This document shows positions 23,908-31,297 of a stretch of DNA of 48,340 nt, piece by piece. Position numbers and translations under genes: made by a program. Under the pieces are notes generated by a model. The model saw only the letters and a program-made list of their open reading frames with translations. It did no database searches and was not told the origin of the DNA. Within the stretch, counting starts at the first letter, position 1. The number at the start of each line of letters is the position of its first letter. Source of the DNA: Oscillospiraceae bacterium (GTDB taxonomy: Bacteria > Bacillota > Clostridia > Oscillospirales > Oscillospiraceae); assembly GCA_017541825.1 (NCBI GenBank), contig JAFXYJ010000098.1, positions 1 to 48,340 of the forward strand. Direction: 5' to 3'.

Positions 23908-24066
23908 TCAGCAGCATTTATTCATCCAAATCCCTGCCGCGACCAGACCGGTGCCGAAAAGGAACCACCAGAAGCCGGTCGGCAGCAGGAGTGAAAGGAT
24001 CACGGCCAGCCCTGCGGCGATGGAAATACAACCGATCAGACTGCCTCTGTTCCTGTGTCCGCGCAT
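23908..24066 (-). CDS. 52-aa membrane micro-protein
   Basis: The ATG at 24066 follows a GGGGGG run with 5-nt spacing. The peptide has a basic N-terminus (MRGHRNRGS), two hydrophobic stretches (~11-29 and ~31-47) around a Pro-Thr-Gly turn and a PTGFWWFLFGTG core, then a Cys-Cys end. It lies 15 bp before spoVM on the same strand and after rsgA. I recognise no named family; by position it may be a sporulation-linked membrane protein. Its ribosome binding site lies in the 3' arm of the hairpin that follows rsgA. Confidence 0.55.
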   Translation of the reverse strand: MRGHRNRGSLIGCISIAAGLAVILSLLLPTGFWWFLFGTGLVAAGIWMNKCC

Positions 24067-24068
24067 AA

Positions 24069-24119
24069 AGACCCCCCGCCCCGGAATGATACTGTTCCAT
24101 TCTACGCGGGCGGGGGTCT
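24069..24119 (-). terminator. GC-rich hairpin after rsgA that includes the next gene's RBS
   Basis: GGGCGGGGGTCT (24108-24119 on plus) pairs with AGACCCCCCGCCC (24069-24081), with one bulged base, around a long loop that itself holds a GGAA/TTCC dyad. On the minus strand it starts 8 bp after the rsgA stop and ends in TCTTTATG. The G-run of the 3' arm is also the ribosome binding site of the 52-aa gene. It may terminate, attenuate or mask translation. Confidence 0.55.
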
Positions 24120-24127
24120 ATATGTGC

Positions 24128-25015
24128 TTATTTAATTTCCCAGTCCTTGACGGCGTTGGCCTCTTCCCAAAGCCGCACGTACGATGTGTGGCGCGAGGGC
24201 TGGATCTCTCCGGCGTCCCGTGCGGCGATCACGGCGCAGCCGGGCTCTCTGCGATGCGTACAGTCGCTGAAGCGGCAGCGGCCGAGGTATTTCCCGAACT
24301 CCGGGAAGCAGTGCTGCAGCTGCGCGGGACGGATACTCTCCATCTGGTCGATATCAAAGGAGCCGAAGCCCGGTGTGTCGGCTATGTAGCCGCCGTTGGG
24401 CAAGGCAAAGAGCTCCACATGCCGCGTGGTATGGCGGCCCCGGCCCAGCGCACGGCTCACCTCTCCGGTCCGCAGCGCGAGATCGGGAGCCATGGCGTTC
24501 AAGAGGCTGCTCTTGCCGACGCCGGAATTGCCGGTGAAGGCGCATACCCGCCCGGAGACCGCGCTCAGAAGCGCCTCAACGCCCGCAGAGCTCTCCGCGC
24601 TGACGCGCAGTACATGTGCTCCCGCCGCGTTATAGACGGCATACAGCGCTTCTGCCGCGTCCAGATCGGTCTTGTTGATGCACAGCAGGAAATCGCAGTC
24701 GTGATATGCCGCCAGTGCCCAGACCCGGTCGATGATGAACGGGTCCGTCACCGGATTGACCGCCGCGGCCACCATGACCATCAGGTCGATATTGGCGACG
24801 GCGGGACGGACGAACCAGTTTCGGCGCGGCAGGATCTCGCGGATGCTGCCGCTGCCGTCCCGGTCTGCTGCGAGGCGGACCCGGTCGCCGACCAGCGGAC
24901 TGGTGCCGTCCAGCCGGAATTTTCCCCGGGCACGGCAGGTCACCGTGCCGGCGTCCGTCTCCACATAGTAAAAGCCGCTGAGAGCCTTGACGATCCTTCC
25001 TTCGGTCATGCTCAT
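24128..25015 (-). CDS. rsgA: ribosome small subunit-dependent GTPase A
   Basis: A 295-aa circularly permuted GTPase needed for late 30S maturation (B. subtilis CpgA/YloQ). Order: an OB-fold (GFYYVETDAGTVTCRARGKF..., residues ~5-65); the G4-type INKTDL; then FTGNSGVGKSSLLNAM (P-loop); RGRHTTRHVELF; DTPGFGSF (G3); and a zinc site CRFSDCTHRREPGC. ATGA overlap with prkC. In Bacillus, PrkC phosphorylates CpgA and PrpC reverses it, which fits the gene order. A second in-frame ATG at 25009 is an alternative start. Confidence 0.95.
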   Translation of the reverse strand: MSMTEGRIVKALSGFYYVETDAGTVTCRARGKFRLDGTSPLVGDRVRLAADRDGSGSIREILPRRNWFVRPAVANIDLMVMVAAAVNPVTDPFIIDRVWALAAYHDCDFLLCINKTDLDAAEALYAVYNAAGAHVLRVSAESSAGVEALLSAVSGRVCAFTGNSGVGKSSLLNAMAPDLALRTGEVSRALGRGRHTTRHVELFALPNGGYIADTPGFGSFDIDQMESIRPAQLQHCFPEFGKYLGRCRFSDCTHRREPGCAVIAARDAGEIQPSRHTSYVRLWEEANAVKDWEIK

Positions 25016-26733
25016 TCTTCCGGCTCCGGCGTGGGCGTGGCCGTCGGGACGGGCGTGGGCGTCGCCTCGGGTCCGAGAGAGATCTGCAGATAGATCCGGG
25101 AGCGTACGGCGATCTCTGTCCCGGCGTCCACGTTCTGACTGACGACGCAGCCCTCGGGGATCGTATCGCTGTGGACGGCGCTGGACGACACAAGCGTGAG
25201 GTTATACGCCTCGATCAGCGCCTCGGCCTCCCGGCTGGGCGTGCCGACAAGATAGGGCATGATCACGGTGGCCACCTCGGGCCCGAGACTGATGGTCACA
25301 TACACAGTGGCACCGGCCGGCAGCTTCTCTCCGGGCGAGGGGCTGATATCCACCACATAATCCTGTTCGATATCGTCCGAGGAGGCGTAGATCTTCTCCA
25401 CGGAAAAGCCCAGTTTTTCCAGCTCGCTGGTCGCCTCGCGGTACTCATGCCCGATATAGTCCGGGATCTCCGTGAGCATGACGCCGGTGCTGATGGTGAG
25501 GCTCACGTTGATGCCCTTGTCCGAGAGCATATAGCTCTTCCCCGCCTCCGGAGACTGCCCGATGATGATCCCCTTTTCCACGTCGGGGTTGATCTCATAG
25601 GTCAGGTCAAAATTAAAGGAATTGGTAAAGCTCTTGCTGTTGATGATCGTATCGTAATAGCTGCCGACAAAATTCGGGATGGTGATGCGCTGTCCCGGAG
25701 AGAAGATCTCCTTGAGCCAGTAGTTCCAGAGGAACACCGCCAGAAGCATGATAAAGGCCAGCACGCCGAAGATGCCGGAGAGCGTGCTCACCACCTTGGC
25801 GCGGCGGCGGCGGAGCAGATAACTGTCCCGGCTCATTTCTCCGGAGCTTCCCACGGGCGCCACATTGCCGCCGATGTCCTCCGAGGCGCCCGCCAGTACG
25901 CGGCGGAGCTTTTCCAGGTCCGCGAGGAGCTGATCCGCCGTCTGGTATCGTTCCTCCAGCGTCGGCGCCATGGCCTTGTTCACGATGGCGGCAAATTCGG
26001 CCGGGATCTCCTTCACGAGCTCGCGCAGCGGCGTCGGAACGGCGGAGAGATGCTTGAGCGCGATGGTGCGGTCGTCGTCCCCGTCAAAGGGCAGGCGGTT
26101 GGACAGCATCTCATACATGACGATGCCCAGAGAATACAGATCGCTGCGCTCATCCACGGGGAGGCCCTTGGCCTGCTCGGGCGAGATATAATGCACGGAG
26201 CCGATGGCCTCGTTTTCCACCTCGGGTACCTCGGACTGCAGGTCCGCGATCCCGAAATCCGCCACCTTGATGGTGTCCTCTCCGATGACAATGATGTTCT
26301 GGGGCTTGATGTCCCTGTGAACGATGCCCTTGCTGTGCGCATGGCTGAGAGCGCCGGCGATCTGCATGGAGAAGGAAAGCGCCTTGGAGGGGTCCAACGG
26401 CCCGTGTTCGTTCATGTACTGCTTCAGAGTGATGCCCTCTGCCAGCTCCATGACGATGTATTCGATCTTGTCCGTGTGGCTCACGTCGTACACGCCGACG
26501 ATATTCGGATGGCTGAGCTTGGCGATGGCCTGCGACTCGTTCTGGAACCGAATGCGGAACTTCTCGTTCCTGGCGAGCTCGGGGCGCATAATCTTGACAG
26601 CCACCTGCCGGTGCAGCCGGTTGTCCATGGCGCGGTAAACCACGGCCATGCCCCCGCTGCCGACCAGATCCATCAGCTCATACCTGTCCTCGAGTATGAT
26701 GCCGGGATATTTGTCCATTACTTCATTATCCAT
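25012..26733 (-). CDS. prkC: PASTA-domain Ser/Thr protein kinase (PrkC/Stk1)
   Basis: A 573-aa membrane kinase. Kinase domain ~18-285: VGSGGMAVVYRA, Lys47 (VAVKIM), HRDIKPQN (catalytic Asp141), DFG (159-161) and the SPEQAKG activation-loop end. One TM helix spans ~314-338. Three PASTA-type repeats occupy ~350-415, 420-485 and 488-555 (IPNFVGSYYDTI..., IPDYIGHEYREATSELEKLGF, MPYLVGTPSREAEALIEAYNL), followed by a Pro/Thr tail. PASTA domains sense muropeptides or lipid II outside the cell. The gene lies 31 bp after its phosphatase and overlaps rsgA. Three PASTA units is usual. Confidence 0.95.
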   Translation of the reverse strand: MDNEVMDKYPGIILEDRYELMDLVGSGGMAVVYRAMDNRLHRQVAVKIMRPELARNEKFRIRFQNESQAIAKLSHPNIVGVYDVSHTDKIEYIVMELAEGITLKQYMNEHGPLDPSKALSFSMQIAGALSHAHSKGIVHRDIKPQNIIVIGEDTIKVADFGIADLQSEVPEVENEAIGSVHYISPEQAKGLPVDERSDLYSLGIVMYEMLSNRLPFDGDDDRTIALKHLSAVPTPLRELVKEIPAEFAAIVNKAMAPTLEERYQTADQLLADLEKLRRVLAGASEDIGGNVAPVGSSGEMSRDSYLLRRRRAKVVSTLSGIFGVLAFIMLLAVFLWNYWLKEIFSPGQRITIPNFVGSYYDTIINSKSFTNSFNFDLTYEINPDVEKGIIIGQSPEAGKSYMLSDKGINVSLTISTGVMLTEIPDYIGHEYREATSELEKLGFSVEKIYASSDDIEQDYVVDISPSPGEKLPAGATVYVTISLGPEVATVIMPYLVGTPSREAEALIEAYNLTLVSSSAVHSDTIPEGCVVSQNVDAGTEIAVRSRIYLQISLGPEATPTPVPTATPTPEPEE

Positions 26734-26764
26734 GTCGTTCTCCCGTTGGTCATGATCACGGCGA

Positions 26765-27496
26765 TCAGCGGTGCAGCAGCAATACCGTCACGTTGTCCGG
26801 CGCCCCTCGCTGCAGCGCGAGGGAGACGAGGGTCTCACAGGTCGCCTCCGGTGTTTTCGTGCGCTTCAAAAGGTCGGCGATCTCCTGCTCGGTGACCTGA
26901 TTGCTCAGCCCGTCAGAGCACAGAAGCAGCTTGTCGCCGGGCCGCAGATCGATCCGGAACACATCGGTGCGTATGCGCCTTTCGACGCCGACGGCCCTGG
27001 TGATGACATTTTTGCGCGGATGAGAGCGGGCCTCGTCACCGCTGATCATCCCCTGATCCACCATTTCCTGGACCAGAGAGTGATCCCGTGTCACCTGGAG
27101 GAGCTGTCCCTCGGCCAGCCAGTAACAGCGGCTGTCTCCCACGTTGACGATGACGGTGTCGTCCGCGGAGACCACGACGGCCACCAGAGTGGTGCCCATG
27201 CCGCGGCAGTTCTCGTCCCGGTTCGCGCGGTCATAGACCTGCAGGTTGGCCCAGGCCGCAGCCTCTCTGGCCACGTCCACCGCCAGCGGCGGCTCCGGTT
27301 CGGCAAAGCGGCGCACGGCGTAATCCAGAAAGGCGTCCGCCGCCGCGGCGGAGGCGATCTCCCCCGCCCTCTCGCCGCCCATGCCGTCGCAGAGCACGAG
27401 AACGCACGCATCACCGCCGGGCGCCTCGTAAAACCGATAGGCGTCCTGGTTGACCGTACGTACTTTTCCCTTGTCCGTCAGACCGAAAACTGTCAT
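26765..27496 (-). CDS. prpC: PP2C-type Ser/Thr phosphatase (PrpC/Stp)
   Basis: A 243-aa cytosolic PPM phosphatase: GKVRTVNQDAYRFYE at the N-terminus, VLVLCDGMGGERAGEIAS (metal-binding Asp), GMGTTLVAVVVSADDTVIVNVGDSRCYWL, ITRAVGVE, LLLCSDGLSNQV and a C-terminal APDNVTVLLL with the last metal Asp/Asn. It dephosphorylates targets of the adjacent PASTA kinase and the kinase itself. Its start overlaps the rlmN stop (ATGA). Confidence 0.95.
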   Translation of the reverse strand: MTVFGLTDKGKVRTVNQDAYRFYEAPGGDACVLVLCDGMGGERAGEIASAAAADAFLDYAVRRFAEPEPPLAVDVAREAAAWANLQVYDRANRDENCRGMGTTLVAVVVSADDTVIVNVGDSRCYWLAEGQLLQVTRDHSLVQEMVDQGMISGDEARSHPRKNVITRAVGVERRIRTDVFRIDLRPGDKLLLCSDGLSNQVTEQEIADLLKRTKTPEATCETLVSLALQRGAPDNVTVLLLHR

Positions 27497-28542
27497 TTTC
27501 CTGGCCTCACCGTACTGCGTCGAAGCTGTCCGCAGGAAGCGTTCACATCGCTTCCCAGCCTCCTCCGGACAGTGACATTGACTCCGCTGCCTGTAAGTAT
27601 ATCCATAAACCGCCGGATATTTGCGCCGCTCGACGGTTCAAAGCTGCGTTCCTCCACGCGGTTGAGCGGTATGAGATTCACATGGGCGGCGATGGGCCGC
27701 ACCCGTTCAGCCAGCAGCTCCGCCTGCCAAGGCGCGTCGTTGACGCCGTCGATCATCGCGTACTCAAAGGAGATCCGCCGGCCTGTCGCGCGGAAATACT
27801 TCGCGCAGGCCTCAAAAAGCGCGTCGACGCCCCGGTTCCGGTTGGCCGGCATGATCCTGGAGCGCGTCTCGTCGTCCGGCGCGTGGAGGGAGACCGACAG
27901 CGTGAGCTGCAGGTCCCTTGCGGCCAGATCGTCAAAGCGTTCAATGATGCCGCAGGTGGACAGGGAGATATGGCGCATGCTGATATTCCGTCCCTCCGGG
28001 TGGTTGACCAGTTCCAGAAAACGCATGACGTTATCGAAATTGTCCAGCGGTTCTCCGATCCCCATGAGCACGATGTGCGAGATCTTCAGCCCGGACGTCT
28101 TCTCGGAGAAGAGCACCTCATCGAGCATTTCCGAGGGCGTCAGGCTGCGGACAAGTCCGCCGATGGCGGAGGCGCAGAAGGCGCAGCCCTGCCGACAGCC
28201 CACCTGTGAGGAGATGCAGACGGTGTTGCCGTAGTGGTATCGCATGACCACGGTCTCCACTGCGTTGCCGTCGTGAAGCTCCCAGAGGTACTTCACTGTG
28301 CCGTCCTCGGCCGAGATCTGTTCGCGCAGCACACCTGGCGCATAGAGATGACAGCGCTCCCGTAGCTTTTCACGCAGAGCTTTGGGCAGATTCGTCATCT
28401 CGTCCCAGCCGCCGCATCCGGCAGACAGCCAGGTGAAGATCTGCCTGGCGCGGAAAGCCGGTTCCCCCAGCTCCTTCATGAGCGCGCCCAGTTCCTCTAG
28501 CGTCAGGGATTTTATATCGATTTTGTCATTGACAGTGTTCAT
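27493..28542 (-). CDS. rlmN: 23S rRNA (adenine2503-C2)-methyltransferase, radical SAM
   Basis: A 349-aa enzyme that methylates A2503 of 23S rRNA and A37 of some tRNAs. The 4Fe-4S motif is VGCRQGCAFCAS with Cys116, Cys120 and Cys123. Downstream are GIGEPLDNFDNVMRFLE, ISLSTCGII, LTLSVSLHAPDDETRSRIMP, and the C-terminal resolving/methyl-carrying Cys near residue 337 (VNASCGQLR). The N-terminal HhH-like region (SLTLEELGALMKELGEPAFRARQIFTWL) is typical. It overlaps rsmB by 17 bp. Confidence 0.95.
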   Translation of the reverse strand: MNTVNDKIDIKSLTLEELGALMKELGEPAFRARQIFTWLSAGCGGWDEMTNLPKALREKLRERCHLYAPGVLREQISAEDGTVKYLWELHDGNAVETVVMRYHYGNTVCISSQVGCRQGCAFCASAIGGLVRSLTPSEMLDEVLFSEKTSGLKISHIVLMGIGEPLDNFDNVMRFLELVNHPEGRNISMRHISLSTCGIIERFDDLAARDLQLTLSVSLHAPDDETRSRIMPANRNRGVDALFEACAKYFRATGRRISFEYAMIDGVNDAPWQAELLAERVRPIAAHVNLIPLNRVEERSFEPSSGANIRRFMDILTGSGVNVTVRRRLGSDVNASCGQLRRSTVRPGK

Positions 28543-29833
28543 TCTTCTTCAAAATACTATAGAAAAAACCGTCCGTATCGTATTCCTGCGGCCAGATCGT
28601 CCGGCACTCTTCCATACGGAAATCCCCGTTTTCCTCAAGAAACGCGCCGACCACGTCTTCGTTCTCCTCGCGGAATACCGTGCAGGTCGAGTACAGCAGC
28701 GTGCCGCCGGGCCGTACGCATCGCGACACGCCGCGCAGGATCCGAAGCTGCACCTCCGGCAGCCGCCGGAGCGCGTCGGGATCCTTGTAGCGTATCTCCG
28801 GTCTTTTCCGGATGACGCCCATCCCCGAGCACGGCACGTCGGCCATTACGAGATCAAAGCCGTTTTCAAGATCAGGCGGCGGATCGGCGGCGTCCATGGC
28901 GGCGGTGCGAATGATGCTCATATGCAGCCGTCGGGCGCTGTCCACGATCTGTGCGAGTTTCTTTTCATGGATATCACAGGCCGCGATATCACCTTCATTG
29001 CCCATGAGCGAGGCGCACAGCAGGCTCTTGCCACCGGGTGCCGCGCAGGCATCCAGGACCCGCATCCCCTTTCCCGGCGCCGCGGCGAGCACGCCCATGG
29101 CCGCCGCCGCGTCCTGCACGAAGAAATCGCCCTCGGCAAAGCCGGGCAGCGCAGTCACGGCCCCCGCGTCCGTCAAATGCACGGAAACCGGTGAGAGGGC
29201 GCTTGTCTCAGCCGAAAAGCCTTCGCCGCGCAGACGTCCTGCCAGTTGGACGGCATCGGTGCGCAAAAGGTTCGCCGTCAGGCTGAGCGCCGGTTCCCTG
29301 TTGTTCGTCTCGAGGAATGCGCGGGTGTGTTCATATCCGTGCTCCGCAAGGAGCTTTTCGCACAGCCAGAGCGGATGACTGAAACGGATCGAGAGCGCCT
29401 CGGCCGTTTCGCCGTCGGGAGGCTCCGGAAGAGTGTCCCGGCATCGTGCGATTTTGCGCAGCACGGCGTTGACGAGGCCCGCCGCTCTGGGATTGGCGCG
29501 CTTGCACAGTTCTACGCTCTGACTGACCGCTGCCGGATCGGGTATGCGGTCCATCGTCAGGAGCTGAACGACGCCCAGGCGCAGCACGTCCCTGACCCGG
29601 GGCTCCAGTTCGGAGGCCGGAACAGAGGAAGCCGTGTCGATATAGTGATCGCACAGCGCCGCGTTCTGCAGCACGCTCATACACATTCTCGTGCACAGCG
29701 CCGCATCCCGTTCATCCAGATGATACCGGGAACGGGCCGCATCCAGCGTCTGCTGCGACCAGGCATCAAAACGCCGGCACCGTCCGAGCACCCAGGCCGC
29801 CGCCTCTCTGGCGGGGGATACTTCGCTGCTCAT
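28526..29833 (-). CDS. rsmB: 16S rRNA (cytosine967-C5)-methyltransferase
   Basis: A 435-aa protein. The NusB-like N-terminal domain (~5-140) has AREAAAWVLGRC, LGVVQLLTMDRIPDPAAVSQSVELCK and GLVNAVLRKI. The methyltransferase domain (~180-430) has VLDACAAPGGKS (SAM loop), DVPCSGMGVIRKRPEIRY (Cys) and LLYSTCTVFREENE (catalytic Cys). Together the two Cys motifs mark an m5C enzyme. ATGA overlap with fmt. Confidence 0.94.
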   Translation of the reverse strand: MSSEVSPAREAAAWVLGRCRRFDAWSQQTLDAARSRYHLDERDAALCTRMCMSVLQNAALCDHYIDTASSVPASELEPRVRDVLRLGVVQLLTMDRIPDPAAVSQSVELCKRANPRAAGLVNAVLRKIARCRDTLPEPPDGETAEALSIRFSHPLWLCEKLLAEHGYEHTRAFLETNNREPALSLTANLLRTDAVQLAGRLRGEGFSAETSALSPVSVHLTDAGAVTALPGFAEGDFFVQDAAAAMGVLAAAPGKGMRVLDACAAPGGKSLLCASLMGNEGDIAACDIHEKKLAQIVDSARRLHMSIIRTAAMDAADPPPDLENGFDLVMADVPCSGMGVIRKRPEIRYKDPDALRRLPEVQLRILRGVSRCVRPGGTLLYSTCTVFREENEDVVGAFLEENGDFRMEECRTIWPQEYDTDGFFYSILKKNEHCQ

Positions 29834-30750
29834 GAGACCGCGATCGGATGCCCGAGCAGATAGGCCGCGGCGCTCATGCGCTTTTTCCCCGCAGGCTGGA
29901 CCTCGGTGACAAGAAGCGTCTGTCCTCCGCCGCAGGCGACCTCGATGCCGTCCTTTCCCGCCGCGACGATACTGCCGGGAGAGCGCGCGGTGGTATGGTC
30001 CGTATACTCCGCGCGGAAAACACGCAGCTCGGCGCCGCCTAAGCGTGCGGACGCCACGGGCCAGGGATCGAGACCGCAGATATGCTTTACGATCTGCCGG
30101 GGCGTATTGTTCCAGTCGATGGGACTCATCGCCTTTGTGAGCATCGTCGTGTAAGTGGCCTCCGCTTCGTTCTGGGGCGTGCGGCCCGCCGTTCCGGCGC
30201 CGACAGCGCGGACCGTTTCCGTCAGCAGCTCTGCGCCGATCTCCATCAGGCGGCCGAACAGCTCACCGGAGGTCTCGAATTCTCCGATGGTCGTTTCACG
30301 GCTCGAAATGATATCGCCCGTATCCATGCCGGGCGCCATATACTGCACGGTGACGCCGGTGACTTCATCGCCGTTGAGGACCGCCCACTGCACAGGCGCG
30401 GCGCCGCGGTACCGCGGCAGAAGAGAGCCGTGCAGATTGATGCAGCCCAGAGGCGGGATGTCCAGACACTCCGGGGGCAGGATCCGCCCGTAGGCCACCG
30501 CCGCGACAAGATCGGGAACCAGTGAGCGTAGCTGGTCACAGGCCGTGCCGTCCCTGAAGGTCTCGGGCTGGAAAACGGGGATCCCATGCTCCAGCGAGAG
30601 AGCCTTGACCGGAGAATACGACATTTCCATCCCGCGGCCGCGCGGTCTGTCGGGCTGGGTAAAAACGCCGACGATCTCCTGTCCGTCTTCGATCAGGGCG
30701 GAGAGAGACGCACGGGCAAAGTCCGACGTGCCCATGAAGACGATCCTCAT
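29830..30750 (-). CDS. fmt: methionyl-tRNA formyltransferase
   Basis: A 306-aa enzyme that formylates initiator Met-tRNA using 10-formyl-THF. MRIVFMGTSDFARASL opens the Rossmann domain; INLHGSLLPRYRGAAPVQWAVLNGDEVTGVT contains the folate/catalytic motif; PGMDTGDII carries the catalytic Asp. The C-terminal tRNA-binding barrel spans ~205-306. It overlaps def (ATGA), the classical def-fmt pair. Confidence 0.95.
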   Translation of the reverse strand: MRIVFMGTSDFARASLSALIEDGQEIVGVFTQPDRPRGRGMEMSYSPVKALSLEHGIPVFQPETFRDGTACDQLRSLVPDLVAAVAYGRILPPECLDIPPLGCINLHGSLLPRYRGAAPVQWAVLNGDEVTGVTVQYMAPGMDTGDIISSRETTIGEFETSGELFGRLMEIGAELLTETVRAVGAGTAGRTPQNEAEATYTTMLTKAMSPIDWNNTPRQIVKHICGLDPWPVASARLGGAELRVFRAEYTDHTTARSPGSIVAAGKDGIEVACGGGQTLLVTEVQPAGKKRMSAAAYLLGHPIAVS

Positions 30751-31292
30751 TCCGCGGTTTCTCCGTCAAGCTCCTCGTCGGCGTCCTCGTCATCGTCACC
30801 GCGAAGCTGCGCGAGCTCCTCGTCGGTGAGCATGTGGGTCGCCTTCTCCACGAACACGACACCGTCCAGATGATCGATCTCGTGACAGAACGCCCGGGCC
30901 GTGAGTCCATGACCTTCGACCTCGAAGGGTTCTCCGTTGCGGTCGAGCGCCTTGACGACGACATGCTCGGGGCGGCACACGATGCCGAAGCGGCCGGGAA
31001 AGCTCAGGCAGCCCTCTGCGCCCTCCTGCTCGCCCTCGGCCAGGACGATCTCCGGGTTGATCAGCTCGATGAAGTAGGGCTCCTCACCCTCGGCCACGTT
31101 GGTTTCCATGACGATGCAGGCGCGGCGGATGATGCCCACCTGCGGCGCGGCGATGCCCACGCCGTCGGCGTCTATCAGCGTCTCGATCATGTCGTCCAGG
31201 AGCTGATGGAGCCGCGGTCCGAACTCGGTATAGGGCCGGCAGACCTTGTGAAGCGCGGGGTTTTCGTCGGTGAGAACGTTTCTTAAAGCCAT
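30747..31292 (-). CDS. def: peptide deformylase
   Basis: A 181-aa metalloenzyme that removes the formyl group from nascent proteins. The start is at the ATG at 31292 (MALRNVLTDENPALHKVC) behind GGAG at 8 nt; a longer frame upstream lacks a site. Motifs: GVGIAAPQVG (1), EGCLSFPG (2, metal Cys) and CHEIDHLDGVVF (3, metal His and catalytic Glu). An unusually acidic ~20-residue tail (DDDEDADEELDGETAE) follows the core. Its start lies 5 bp after the priA stop. Confidence 0.94.
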   Translation of the reverse strand: MALRNVLTDENPALHKVCRPYTEFGPRLHQLLDDMIETLIDADGVGIAAPQVGIIRRACIVMETNVAEGEEPYFIELINPEIVLAEGEQEGAEGCLSFPGRFGIVCRPEHVVVKALDRNGEPFEVEGHGLTARAFCHEIDHLDGVVFVEKATHMLTDEELAQLRGDDDEDADEELDGETAE

Positions 31293-31297
31293 ATCTT

